From positions 1-36,006 of the forward strand of contig JAQSWQ010000031.1 of the NCBI GenBank assembly GCA_029266525.1: a stretch of 36,006 bases of DNA. Reading direction: 5' to 3'. The stretch is from Microvirga sp. GTDB lineage: Bacteria > Pseudomonadota > Alphaproteobacteria > Rhizobiales > Beijerinckiaceae. The position numbers and the translations under genes are program-made. Every line of letters starts with the position of its first letter. The first letter of the stretch is position 1. Positions 25,866 through 33,754 of the stretch are shown in pieces. The notes under the pieces were generated by a model. It was given only the letters and a program-made list of their open reading frames with translations, was not told where the DNA came from and did no database searches.

Positions 25866-26297
25866 TCAGGCGGTCGCGATGTACTCGCGCAGTGCCTGAC
25901 TTTCAGCCTCGATCTCGGCGACGCGGTTCTTCACCACGTCGCCGATCGAGATGATGCCGCAGAGCCGGCCGTTCTCGACGATCGGCATGTGACGGAACTT
26001 CCGCTCGGTCATGACCTCCATCAGCTCGTTGATGGTGGATTGCCGCGTGCAGGTCACGACCTTGCCGGTCATGTGCTGCGCGACCGGGCTTTCGAGCGCG
26101 CCGGCGCCGCCGCGCGCCACGGCACGAACGATGTCGCGCTCCGACAGGATGCCGAGCACGCTCTGATCGGGCCCGGTCACCACCACGGCCCCGATCTTCC
26201 GTTCGGTCAGCGCCCGCGCCGCTTCGGCGAGGCTGCGGCCGGGCTCGATCGTAAGGACATGACGGCCCTTGGCCTGCAGGATGTGCTCGACATTCAT
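25866..26297 (-). CDS. CBS-domain pair protein
   Basis: 143 residues made of two tandem CBS domains (about 8-60 and 72-130), with VLGILSERDIVRAVA and LCGIISIGDVVKNRV as the matching strand-turn-helix parts. Such pairs bind adenine nucleotides (AMP, ATP, NADH or SAM) and often regulate other proteins. GGGAGGAAG lies just before the ATG. It is followed on the strand by no obvious partner; the rhomboid gene ends 63 bp upstream. Confidence 0.95.
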   Translation of the reverse strand: MNVEHILQAKGRHVLTIEPGRSLAEAARALTERKIGAVVVTGPDQSVLGILSERDIVRAVARGGAGALESPVAQHMTGKVVTCTRQSTINELMEVMTERKFRHMPIVENGRLCGIISIGDVVKNRVAEIEAESQALREYIATA

Positions 26298-26360
26298 CGC
26301 TTCCTCCCGCGCTCCGGCGCACCGTCGATTGTGGGAAGGTCTCCCGGTGCTGGCAAGCCG

Positions 26361-27176
26361 CTATCTGAGGTCTGGGAGCGCACGATCAAGCCACGGGAAC
26401 AGCACGAGCCCGACCGCGAAGCCCCCGATATGCGCCTCCCAGGCGATCGAAGACTCGGTCACCCCGAGCGGCGCGGCGGTCAAACCGAAGAGGAGATTGG
26501 TCGCAAACCAGATCGCGAGGAACATCGCGGCGCCGCGGTTCCGGGCGAGATCGCCGAGCCCTTGCAGCGGCCGCTCGTGGACTTCGCGCGGCAGCACGGG
26601 CCGGAAACCCTGCTCCGGTTCCGGCGAGAAGACGAAGCGCGCCGCGGCGGCCATCCAGCCCGAGACGGCGGCGGAGGCGCCGATCATCGGGGCCACGCTC
26701 AACGGATGGAGGAGCGCATGGGCGAGCGCTCCGCCGACCGCGCAGAGCGCGCCGAGCACGAGAAAGCGCAGGCCGCCGCAGCGGCGCGCGACCGGCGTGC
26801 CGAAGGCCGCTAGCCACACGCTGTTGAGGAGCACGTGGGCCCAGGACCCATGCAGGAAGGCGTAGCTGAGCGCCGTCCAGGGCTTTGCGGCGCTCTCGCC
26901 CAGGATGTAGCGCGCGAGGGCCTGGCGCAGGGCGGCGTCCTCGGCCGGCAGATCGGCGCCGGCCTCCTGCACGATTGCGGCGGCCCGGGCTGGGTCCCAA
27001 GCCGCCGTCCAGCGCGCCGGCACGACGGCGTAGTCGAGCAGGACATCGAAATCGAGCTCGCCGGACAAAAGCGTCGTCCGCAGGAGGTGAATCGCGAGAA
27101 GCAGGAGGACCGCCGCGGCGACGACGCCGGGCAGGTTGAAGACCGGCTCGCGCCGCCGAAAGGCCTGGGTTCCCAT
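26361..27176 (-). CDS. Rhomboid family intramembrane serine protease
   Basis: 271 residues. The catalytic serine is Ser168 in GASAAVSG and the histidine His249 in AHIGGF; the HGSWAHVLLNSVWLAAFG stretch (109-126) is the family's conserved second segment. About six membrane helices are visible. It cuts transmembrane substrates in the inner membrane. The insert at residues 58-100, between the first and second segments, is soluble and Ala/Asp-rich. The start at ATG 27176 gives a normal N-terminus. Confidence 0.9.
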   Translation of the reverse strand: MGTQAFRRREPVFNLPGVVAAAVLLLLAIHLLRTTLLSGELDFDVLLDYAVVPARWTAAWDPARAAAIVQEAGADLPAEDAALRQALARYILGESAAKPWTALSYAFLHGSWAHVLLNSVWLAAFGTPVARRCGGLRFLVLGALCAVGGALAHALLHPLSVAPMIGASAAVSGWMAAAARFVFSPEPEQGFRPVLPREVHERPLQGLGDLARNRGAAMFLAIWFATNLLFGLTAAPLGVTESSIAWEAHIGGFAVGLVLFPWLDRALPDLR

Positions 27177-27515
27177 CCATGCACAATGGGAAGCCGCATT
27201 GCCGCGGCAAGGGCGGCTTGGGAAAAACGGGAGAGCGTCGCCCGCGGCCGGGGCTGTCGGCAGCGGGTCCCGATGCAAGCCGGGAGCACGCGAACTCGGG
27301 CGCGGGCAAACTCGCAAGGCCGCGGCTCGGCGAGCAACCACGACCAGCCTTAACCTTAACAAGAGGTTTCCGGGACGGCCCACTCCCTTTCGGGCACGCC
27401 CCCTGCACCATGCGACTTGCGGCGACAGCGGGGACCGTCGGCACGGGCGAAGCCGCCTTGCCGCGCCTCAAGATGGGACGGCGACGGGCGGGTCCGCCCG
27501 CGGCGCAGGGACGGA
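27177..27515. other. Divergent intergenic region, rhomboid to PAS_5 gene
   Basis: 339 bases between divergent starts. It holds TTAACCTTAAC (about 27350-27360) and a GC hairpin CGGGCG-GGTC-CGCCCG at 27485-27500, just before the PAS_5 start. The hairpin could slow translation of that gene. I see no gene in it. Confidence 0.5.
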
Positions 27516-28097
27516 ATGAAGCACGCAACCACCCGCATGATCTTCTCCTACTGGGATTCGCTTCGCGGCGAGCGCATGGCGCCGGAGCGGGGCGAGATCG
27601 AGCCGGGAGAGATCCGGCATGTCCTCGCCGATACGTTCATCCTCGAGGTGGTGGAGCGAAACGCCGTGATCCGGCTCGCCGGCACGCGGATCTGCGCCTT
27701 CTTCGGGCGCGAGCTCCGCGGCGAAGCCTTCGCAAGGCTGTGGCAAGAGGAGGCGGCGAGCGAGATAGCGCGCGCCGTCGAGACGGTTCTCGACGAAACC
27801 GCCGGGGTCGTCGCCGGCCTGTCGGCCGTCACCGATGAGGGCGCCTCGGTCGATTTCGAGATGGTCCTCCTGCCGCTGCGCCATCGCGGGAAACCGCACG
27901 CCCGCATCCTCGGCGCCCTCTCGCCAGCCGTGGTCCCGGCGTGGGTCGGGCTCTATCCCGTCCGCCATCTTGCCACCTCGAGCTTCCGGGTGCTGTGGCC
28001 GGCCGCGAGGCCCTCGAAGCTCGTGCGCGGCGACCACGACGGTTCGGCGACGGAACGGCGCCGCCGCTTCATCGTTCACGCGGGCGGGCGCGGCTAA
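27516..28097 (+). CDS. PAS-domain protein of the PAS_5 type
   Basis: 193 residues from ATG 27516. The pattern FSYWDSLRGERMAPERGEIEPGEI, followed by DTFILEVV, IRLAGTRICAFFGRELRG and DFEMVLLPLRHRG, matches the PAS_5 family common in Alphaproteobacteria. This is a PAS-like fold without an output domain, so it probably senses a small ligand or binds a partner. It is 71 bp upstream of a double-PilZ gene on the same strand, suggesting a link to second-messenger or cell-cycle signalling. Confidence 0.85.
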   Translation: MKHATTRMIFSYWDSLRGERMAPERGEIEPGEIRHVLADTFILEVVERNAVIRLAGTRICAFFGRELRGEAFARLWQEEAASEIARAVETVLDETAGVVAGLSAVTDEGASVDFEMVLLPLRHRGKPHARILGALSPAVVPAWVGLYPVRHLATSSFRVLWPAARPSKLVRGDHDGSATERRRRFIVHAGGRG

Positions 28098-28108
28098 GCC
28101 GCCGTTAA
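28094..28108 (+). promoter_or_regulatory. Imperfect CtrA-like box before the PilZ gene
   Basis: CTAA-N7-TTAAC (28094-28109) differs in one base from the alphaproteobacterial CtrA site TTAA-N7-TTAAC. It is about 60 bp upstream of the PilZ gene and overlaps the end of the PAS_5 gene. Weak on its own. Confidence 0.25.
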
Positions 28109-28168
28109 CTCTGCTCTCCTACCTTCCCTGAGAAGCCGCTCCGCGGATTTTCAGCGATCGATTGCCCG

Positions 28169-28783
28169 ATGCAGACCGCTCTTGCCTCGCCGCGCCCGCG
28201 CCAGCTCGAGCGCCGGCGGCACAACCGGATGAGGCTGGCGCTGCTCGGCCGCTACATGCTCGCCGACCGCAAGGAATACGCCTGCCAGACCATCGACATG
28301 TCGCCCGGCGGCGTCTCGCTCGTCGCACCGGTCAAGGGCGCGGTCGGCGAGCGGGTCGTGCTCTACCTCGAACATATCGGGCGGGTGGAAGGCGAGATCA
28401 CGCGGCACACAGGCCAGGGCTTTGCCGTGTCGATCTCCGCGACCATCCGCAAGCGGGACAAGCTCGCCTCCCAGCTGACCTGGCTCGGCAACCGCCACGA
28501 GCTCGGTCTGCCCGAGGACCGCCGCCACGAGCGCATCGTGCCGCGCAACCCGGTTTGCGAACTCAGGCTCGAGAGCGGCAGGGTCATGGTGGTGCGGCTG
28601 ATCGACATCTCGATGTCGGGCGCCGCCGTCTCGATCGAGGACAAGGACAAGCTCGCGATCGGCACAAGCGTCACCTTGGGCAAGACCCCGGGCAAGGTCG
28701 TCCGCCACTTCCAGGGCGGCATGGCGGTGGAGTTCCTGCTCTCCCTCTCGGCCGACCGCTTCGACGACGCGCTCGTGCTGTAG
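28169..28783 (+). CDS. Protein with two PilZ domains
   Basis: 204 residues with two copies of the PilZ pattern. The first has RRRHNRMRL and DMSPGGVSL (about 15-48); the second has RRHERIVPR and DISMSGAAV (about 116-155). The RxxxR and (D/N)xSxxG motifs bind cyclic di-GMP; in both copies the key residues are mostly kept (RRHNR/DMSPGG and RRHER/DISMSG). No other domain is present, so it is probably a c-di-GMP receptor acting through a partner. Upstream lies a PAS_5 gene. Confidence 0.9.
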   Translation: MQTALASPRPRQLERRRHNRMRLALLGRYMLADRKEYACQTIDMSPGGVSLVAPVKGAVGERVVLYLEHIGRVEGEITRHTGQGFAVSISATIRKRDKLASQLTWLGNRHELGLPEDRRHERIVPRNPVCELRLESGRVMVVRLIDISMSGAAVSIEDKDKLAIGTSVTLGKTPGKVVRHFQGGMAVEFLLSLSADRFDDALVL

Positions 28784-28976
28784 TCGGGCCCGCGCAGGCC
28801 CCTAAACGCCGCGGAAGCGATTTCCGAACAATCTGAGCGATGTCGCAAAGACCGGCTTTCGCTTACCTGAAACTGAACCTTTTCAAGGGCTTGGATCGGT
28901 AAAATTGCGCGCGATCGATTGAGCGCGCCTGAAAGCTCCGCCCGCATTCTGCCTCCCACGGACGACGGGGGGCATC

Positions 28977-29606
28977 ATGAAAAACAAGATGGGAGCGGCG
29001 CTTCTCGGCGCCGTCTGGGGACTTGCAACGATCTGCGGCGGCGACGCATACGCCCAGACAATCGCGTCCTTGCCGGCGGCTTCTTCGGCGGCGTCGGTCA
29101 CGAGCGACGCCCGCCCGGTCTTCGGTTGGGTCGATTTCTGCCGGCGTCATCCGCACGAATGCTCGGTCAACACCGCCGAATCGCCGGTCGTCGCCCTGAC
29201 ATCGCGCATATGGCAGACGATCGTCTCGACGAACCGCCGCGTGAACGTGGCGATCCAGGCGGTCACCGATCAGGAGCACTGGGGAGTTCCCGACCGCTGG
29301 GACCTGCCCGACGACGGCTACGGCGATTGCGAGGATTTCCAACTCCTGAAGCGGAAGCTCCTCGCCGAGGCCGGCCTGCCCCGCCGGGCCATGCGAATTA
29401 CCGTCGTCATCGATGAGAAGGGCGAAGGCCATGCGGTGCTGATGATCCGCACCGACCGGGGCGACTTCATTCTCGACAACAAGACCAGCGCCGTCCTTCC
29501 CTGGCAGCAGACCGGCTACGTCTATGTGAAGCGCGAAGGCCAGGCAGGGCTCGGCTGGGTCTCGCTCGGCGGCTCCACCTCGCCGGTGGTCACCGCGAAT
29601 CGGTGA
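28977..29606 (+). CDS. Bacterial transglutaminase-like cysteine peptidase (BTLCP), copy 1
   Basis: 209 residues with a Sec signal peptide (MKNKMGAALLGAVWGLA...AYA). The transglutaminase-like triad is Cys118 (GDCEDF), His152 (EGHAVLMIR) and Asp167 (ILDNKT). Family PF06035 members are periplasmic; LapG-type relatives cut adhesins, but most short members have no known substrate. Conserved DFCRRHPHEC near residue 53 may form a disulfide. It is followed by a strong terminator and a second, closely related gene. I see no EcfG-type promoter upstream. Confidence 0.92.
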   Translation: MKNKMGAALLGAVWGLATICGGDAYAQTIASLPAASSAASVTSDARPVFGWVDFCRRHPHECSVNTAESPVVALTSRIWQTIVSTNRRVNVAIQAVTDQEHWGVPDRWDLPDDGYGDCEDFQLLKRKLLAEAGLPRRAMRITVVIDEKGEGHAVLMIRTDRGDFILDNKTSAVLPWQQTGYVYVKREGQAGLGWVSLGGSTSPVVTANR

Positions 29607-29675
29607 AGCTTCAAAAAGGCTTGCGAAGCCGGGTTACGTCCCCCACCCTCCCCGTCCCCAGCCCGGTTTCGCAGC

Positions 29676-29707
29676 GGGGCCAGCCGAAAAGGCTGGCCCC
29701 GTCCCTT
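29676..29707 (+). terminator. Rho-independent terminator between the BTLCP copies
   Basis: A ten-base perfect stem (GGGGCCAGCC / GGCTGGCCCC) around a GAAAA loop, followed by GTCCCTTTT. It separates transcription of copy 1 from copy 2, so the copies are independently controlled. Confidence 0.9.
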
Positions 29708-29802
29708 TTCCGCAACAGTACCGGGTCAAGTTGCCTAAGTGATTGTCACGCCTGCGAATTGGGCCCCACTCGACCCTTTTCGAATAAATTCTGTCCCGCT
29801 CT

Positions 29803-29827
29803 GGAACTAAAGTTCCACAGGCACGTT
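29803..29827 (+). promoter_or_regulatory. Candidate EcfG-type stress promoter for BTLCP copy 2
   Basis: GGAAC (29803-29807), 16 bases, CGTT (29824-29827): an exact match to the EcfG consensus. The -10 half is 84 bp before the ATG at 29912. The -35 half also belongs to a palindrome (TGGAACT-AA-AGTTCCA, 29802-29817). Confidence 0.6.
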
Positions 29828-29911
29828 AATTCCCGTTTCGCTTTTGGGGTTGAGCCCGGCCCCCCGCCGTGTCACCTTGGTGAAAATACAATTAAGACCG
29901 GCTGGTGGGGC

Positions 29912-30598
29912 ATGCGGCACGCGCTCGAGGGGCGGTTCGACACCTGCGTTCAAATTCGGCCGGCCGGCGTGCTTAGCACGATCTCGGCCGCTGCCAAAGG
30001 CGGGCTTATCGCGCTGACGCTGGTGCTGGGGGGAGCGACCCAGGCGCAGACCGTGGCATCGTTGCCCGGCAACGCCCAGGCGATCGACAACAGCGGCAGT
30101 GCCCGCCCGGTCGCGGCCTGGACCGATTTCTGCCGGCGTCACCCCACGGAATGCGCCGTCAGCACCGCCGAGCCGGCCAAGGTCGCGATGACGCCCGACA
30201 TTTGGAGCGCCATCGTCTCGGTCAACCGGCGCGTGAACGCGCGCATCAAGCCCACCACCGACAAGGCGCATTGGAACGTCGTCGACCGCTGGGACTTCCC
30301 GGACGACGGCCAGGGCGATTGCGAGGATTACCAGCTCCTCAAGCGTAAGATGCTGCGCGAGCGCGGCCTGCCGCAGCGCGCCATGCGCATGACGGTCGTG
30401 ATCGACGAGCTCAACGAGGGCCATGCGGTGCTGATGATCCGCAGCGACCGGGGCGACTACATCCTCGACAACAAGACCAACGCCGTCCTGCCTTGGGATC
30501 AGACCGGCTACGTCTACGTCAAGCGGGAAGGCCAGGACTCGATGGCCTGGACCTCGCTCGGCGGCGTCACCTCGCCGACGGCCACCGCCAACCGCTGA
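29912..30598 (+). CDS. Bacterial transglutaminase-like cysteine peptidase (BTLCP), copy 2
   Basis: 228 residues from ATG 29912. The first 19 residues are polar and then comes a signal peptide (residues about 20-46, ending in TQA/Q); an alternative GTG at 29969 would give a cleaner signal. The triad is Cys137 (GDCEDY), His171 (EGHAVLMIR) and Asp186 (ILDNKT). From DFCRRHP to the TANR end it is colinear with copy 1 and mostly identical in the motif regions, so the pair is a tandem duplication. It has its own EcfG-type promoter. Substrate unknown. Confidence 0.9.
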   Translation: MRHALEGRFDTCVQIRPAGVLSTISAAAKGGLIALTLVLGGATQAQTVASLPGNAQAIDNSGSARPVAAWTDFCRRHPTECAVSTAEPAKVAMTPDIWSAIVSVNRRVNARIKPTTDKAHWNVVDRWDFPDDGQGDCEDYQLLKRKMLRERGLPQRAMRMTVVIDELNEGHAVLMIRSDRGDYILDNKTNAVLPWDQTGYVYVKREGQDSMAWTSLGGVTSPTATANR

Positions 30599-30666
30599 TC
30601 GGGAGTTCTGACGGAAGCGGCCCGCCGCGGGACCGGGCGGGACTGACCTGTCGTCGCAATCCGTCT

Positions 30667-31197
30667 TCAGTCGAGCCGGCCCATGCCGGCTGAGAAGCGC
30701 TTCCAGTTCTCGACATAGTGCAGGGCCGTCCAGCGCAAGCGCTCGACCGCCGCGGCGTCGAGCGTGCGGATCGCCTTCGCCGGCGAGCCGACGATCAGCG
30801 CGTTCTCCGGGTATTCCTTCCCTTCGGTAACGAGGGCGTTCGCGCCGACGAGACTGTTCGGGCCGATCTTCGCGCCGTTGAGGATCGTCGCGCCCATGCC
30901 GACGAGCGAGTTCTCGCCGATCGTGCAGCCGTGCAGGATCGCGTGGTGCCCGATGGTGCAGTCGGCGCCGATCGTCATGGGGAAGCCCATGTCGGTATGG
31001 AGCATCGAGCCTTCCTGGATGTTGGTGCGCTCGCCGATATCGATGAGCTCGTTGTCGCCGCGCAGCACCGAGCCGAACCACACGCTTGCATCCTCGCCAA
31101 GCCGCACGCGGCCGATCACATGGGCATCGGGCGCGATCCAGAAGCGGCCGCTGCGCGGGAGTTCCGGCTCGATGTCGTCGAGAGCGTAAAGGGGCAT
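30667..31197 (-). CDS. Gamma carbonic anhydrase family protein (left-handed beta-helix)
   Basis: 176 residues built of hexapeptide repeats. Candidate Zn ligands are His67 (LHTDMG), His84 and His89 (GHHAILHG), arranged as in YrdA/gamma carbonic anhydrases. The second His of GHH is a natural variant. Activity as a carbonic anhydrase is often not shown for this group; other roles are possible. It is the last gene of a minus-strand run, 52 bp after a small membrane protein gene. Confidence 0.93.
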   Translation of the reverse strand: MPLYALDDIEPELPRSGRFWIAPDAHVIGRVRLGEDASVWFGSVLRGDNELIDIGERTNIQEGSMLHTDMGFPMTIGADCTIGHHAILHGCTIGENSLVGMGATILNGAKIGPNSLVGANALVTEGKEYPENALIVGSPAKAIRTLDAAAVERLRWTALHYVENWKRFSAGMGRLD

Positions 31198-31249
31198 GCG
31201 GTCCTCGCGGCGGATCGGCGCGAGGAAGTGCGCGAGCCCGCGAAAGCCG

Positions 31250-31579
31250 TCAAGCGCCGATGACGATCTGGGTCAGGTCGAGAACCAGGCGGCCGGACAA
31301 GAGGCTCCACACGCAGGCGATCACGGCGGCCGCCACGACAGACAAGAGCGGCCGGCGCTCCATGCGACGGCCGAGAACCGTGTTGCGCAGGATGATGAAG
31401 GGGGCCGAGAACACGACGAGCGGCACGCAGGCAAGCGCGAGGAGATCGCCGGTCCTGAGCAGGCTGAAGCTCGCTCGCCGCTCGGACACGAACTCGAAGC
31501 CGCTCGCGAGAAGCCCGGCGAAGGCAAAGCCGAGCGCGAGCGCCTGGATGGCCTCGAATGCGGCGGGATCGATGGGCAT
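31250..31579 (-). CDS. Small inner-membrane protein, unknown family
   Basis: 109 residues with three hydrophobic segments: about 10-30 ([15 protein letters not shown]), 45-65 ([19 protein letters not shown]) and 80-105 ([17 protein letters not shown]). Between them are basic loops ([17 protein letters not shown]). I do not recognise a function. GGAGCA precedes the ATG by about eight bases. A CtrA-like site lies 41 bp upstream of the start. It sits between DUF3126 and the gamma carbonic anhydrase gene on the same strand. Confidence 0.75.
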   Translation of the reverse strand: MPIDPAAFEAIQALALGFAFAGLLASGFEFVSERRASFSLLRTGDLLALACVPLVVFSAPFIILRNTVLGRRMERRPLLSVVAAAVIACVWSLLSGRLVLDLTQIVIGA

Positions 31580-31616
31580 GGACGTGCTCCGGGCGATGCC
31601 GGCGCACCATGCCTCA

Positions 31617-31637
31617 GGCTTAACGAGAGGTTAAGCG
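31617..31637 (-). promoter_or_regulatory. Candidate CtrA box / palindrome before the small membrane protein
   Basis: TTAA-CGAGAGG-TTAA (31620-31634) fits the CtrA TTAA-N7-TTAA spacing. It also forms a perfect hairpin GCTTAAC-GAGAG-GTTAAGC. No T-run follows on either strand, so a terminator is unlikely. It lies 41 bp upstream of the 31579 start. Confidence 0.35.
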
Positions 31638-31676
31638 ACTGTCGCAACTAGGGTAAATGCGGGCCGGAACAGCGGC

Positions 31677-31889
31677 TCAATCCTCAAGGTCGGTGTCGAG
31701 GATCGACATGGTGAGGACGTAGGAACGGTCGCCATCCTCATCATCGAGGGAGAGGGTGGCGACGAATTCCTCGCCGATATAGACCTCGGCGAGGTCGTCC
31801 TTCTTGGGCCGCCCGACGACGCGGATGGAATGGTTCGAGAAGGTGCGGCGCAGATAGCGCTCGACCTTGGCGAGCTCGCTCTTGTCCAC
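31677..31889 (-). CDS. DUF3126 family protein
   Basis: 70 residues from a GTG at 31889 (MDKSELAKVERYLRRTF), with GAGG seven bases upstream. The full DUF3126 pattern is visible: VVGRPKKDDLAEVYIGEEF and a C-terminal DEDGDRSYVLTMSILD. The family is small, cytosolic and restricted largely to Alphaproteobacteria; no function is known. It is 71 bp downstream of cysE on the same strand, a conserved neighbourhood in Rhizobiales. Confidence 0.9.
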   Translation of the reverse strand: MDKSELAKVERYLRRTFSNHSIRVVGRPKKDDLAEVYIGEEFVATLSLDDEDGDRSYVLTMSILDTDLED

Positions 31890-31960
31890 CTCAAAGCCTC
31901 GCGACACGGAAATCGGCCGCGACGCTTGCCACGCCATGGCGCGGCGGGCAAGCGCCCCGG

Positions 31961-32794
31961 TCAGTTCGCGAGCTCCGACAGGATCTGATCCATCGAACGG
32001 GCGGGCTCGGCGCAGCCGGCGGTGCCGACGACCTTCGCCGGTACGCCCGCGACCGTGGTGTTGCGCGGCACCGGCTGAAGCACCACCGACCCCGCGGCGA
32101 CGCGGGCGCATTGGCCAACCTCGATGTTGCCGAGGATCTTGGCGCCGGCGCCGATCAGCACGCCCTGGCGGATCTTGGGATGGCGGTCGCCGCGCTCCTT
32201 GCCGGTGCCGCCGAGCGTGACGTCCTGCAGCATCGAGACATTGTCCTCGATGACGGCAGTCATGCCGACGACGAGCCCGGTGGCGTGGTCGAGGAAGATG
32301 CCGCGCCCGATGCGCGCCGCCGGGGCGATGTCGGTCTGGAACACCTCCGAGGAGCGGCTCTGAAGATAGAGCGCGAAATCCTGCCGGCCGGTGTTCCACA
32401 GCCAATGCGCCAGCCGATGGGTCTGGATGGCGTGGAAGCCCTTGAAATAGAGCATCGGCTCGATGAGCCGGCTGCAGGCGGGGTCGCGGTCGGCGACGGC
32501 GAGGAGGTCGGAGCGGAAGGCATCGCCGATGGCCGGATCGCCTTCGAGCGCCTCGGCGAAGGTCTGGGCGATGAGGTCCGCGCAAACCGTCGGGTGGCCG
32601 AGCCGGGAGGCGACCCGGTGGGTGACCGCGGCTTCAAGCGTGTCGTGATTGAGGATGGTGGTGAGGACGAAGCTTGTGAGCGAGGGCTCATGGCGGAGGA
32701 CCGCCTCGGCCTCCTGCCTGAGCTTCGCCCAGACCGGGTCGACCATCCCGACGATGGCGTCTTGAGCTTCCGCTCGGGCCAGGGGCTGGGACAT
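31961..32794 (-). CDS. cysE: Serine O-acetyltransferase
   Basis: 277 residues. The N-terminal helical domain (about 1-140) is followed by the left-handed beta-helix of the hexapeptide acetyltransferases: DIAPAARIGRGIFLDHATGLVVG, then VTLGGTGKERGDRHPKI and VLIGAGAKILGNIEVG. His and Asp in FLDHATG are the catalytic pair. It makes O-acetylserine from serine and acetyl-CoA for cysteine synthesis. The start is ATG at 32794 with GAGGAG upstream. It heads the minus-strand run with DUF3126. Confidence 0.97.
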   Translation of the reverse strand: MSQPLARAEAQDAIVGMVDPVWAKLRQEAEAVLRHEPSLTSFVLTTILNHDTLEAAVTHRVASRLGHPTVCADLIAQTFAEALEGDPAIGDAFRSDLLAVADRDPACSRLIEPMLYFKGFHAIQTHRLAHWLWNTGRQDFALYLQSRSSEVFQTDIAPAARIGRGIFLDHATGLVVGMTAVIEDNVSMLQDVTLGGTGKERGDRHPKIRQGVLIGAGAKILGNIEVGQCARVAAGSVVLQPVPRNTTVAGVPAKVVGTAGCAEPARSMDQILSELAN

Positions 32795-33225
32795 GGGCAG
32801 GCTCCTCGATCCGCCGCGTGCGCTGAGTTTAGCATATCTGGGCCAGCTCCGAAGGAGCCCAGGGGTGCGCTCATGAAAGTTCTTCACGTGACCGGCACGT
32901 CAACTGTGATGAATCGTAGGCAGCGGCAGTTGATCTCATAGCGAGGACATCAGAGCGAACCACCGATTCATAGGCTTTTGTTCTTGACATCGTTCCCGGT
33001 TTGTGCTCGGAATGCGCGGTCCCGCCCGGCAGGGGGTATAGTGCTATCTGAGATCCAGAGCCAAAGCCGACCACACGCAACATAGAAGTCTTTTGCTTGG
33101 GGGCTTCACCCCATGTGGCCGACATGTCACAACCTCAGCCCTAGGCCTGCTCGCCGAAATACAAGTACCTTGACGGGTGCCCGGCGAGTCCACCATCCTC
33201 GCTTGAGGAGCCTGGGGAGGCATTC
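32795..33225. other. Intergenic region, boundary of the lower-GC segment
   Basis: 431 bases with no gene I trust. It includes an inverted repeat TCAACTG (32900-32906) / CAGTTGA (32927-32933), a TTGACA at 32984-32989 without a clear -10, and TATAGT at 33037-33042. GC falls noticeably from here on. The GGGGAGG before 33226 is the ribosome-binding site of the next gene. Confidence 0.5.
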
Positions 33226-33582
33226 ATGACGTCTGAAGAGCAGACGGATGCAGCTGTTGAAGCCATCAGCCGTTTGACCGGCCTGGCCGCTAACCTGCCA
33301 CCGCAAAGCAAATTGTCCGACATCGGCATAGAGCGGGGACTTATGGCGGTTCTGCCTCGCGTCATCGACGATGTCTTGAGAGAAAGAGGTGTAGCTGTCG
33401 ATACGTCCAAACTTCAGTTCTCACGAAGCGCCACCGTCCAGAAGGTGATAACGGAAATCGGCAAGCTCAAACCCGCCAAGGTCCAGCTCACTCGTCGGTC
33501 ATTAGCAAATCCGATGTCCGACGCATGGTCATGTCGCCGTGGATTGCGCCGTTTGAAACAGCGCCCGCAAGCACGACGGTAG
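33226..33582 (+). CDS. Small protein resembling an acyl carrier protein without its serine
   Basis: 118 residues from ATG with GGGAGG five bases upstream. Residues 10-80 can be aligned with the four-helix ACP fold: SKLSDIGIERGLMAVLPRVIDDVLRERG and then ATVQKVITEIGK. The place of the phosphopantetheine Ser (D-S-L) is E36-R37-G38, so no cofactor could be attached. It may be a degenerate carrier or a structural protein. The C-terminal 25 residues are basic and different in character. It is the first of three genes in the low-GC segment. The assignment is tentative. Confidence 0.4.
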   Translation: MTSEEQTDAAVEAISRLTGLAANLPPQSKLSDIGIERGLMAVLPRVIDDVLRERGVAVDTSKLQFSRSATVQKVITEIGKLKPAKVQLTRRSLANPMSDAWSCRRGLRRLKQRPQARR

Positions 33583-33754
33583 GAATGGTGGCGAGCATCG
33601 TTGTTGCGCACCGCCCTACCCCAATGCCCGGTGGCTTCGCGCAACTACCCTGGGGAAAACACCCCGCACACTTCAGACGAGTTAGCAGTCTCCCAGGTTC
33701 TGGGAAACGCCGGCGGGATCAGAGGAAGACCACTAACCGCCGGAGGACGCGCTG

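Larger units (their letters stand above)
29607..29911. other. Gap between the two BTLCP genes
   Basis: 305 bases. It holds the terminator of the first gene at 29676-29700 and a GGAAC-N16-CGTT promoter element at 29803-29827 for the second; the remainder shows nothing else I recognise. GTGGGG just before 29912 is the likely ribosome-binding site. Confidence 0.7.

Noticed and set aside
27350-27360. TTAACCTTAAC as a CtrA box
   Set aside because: The two TTAA words are two bases apart rather than seven.
28786-28801. GGGCC/GGCCC hairpin after the PilZ gene as a terminator
   Set aside because: Five-base stem and no T-run.
32871-33125. 84-codon minus-strand frame upstream of cysE
   Set aside because: No recognisable protein features; overlaps repeats and promoter-like words.
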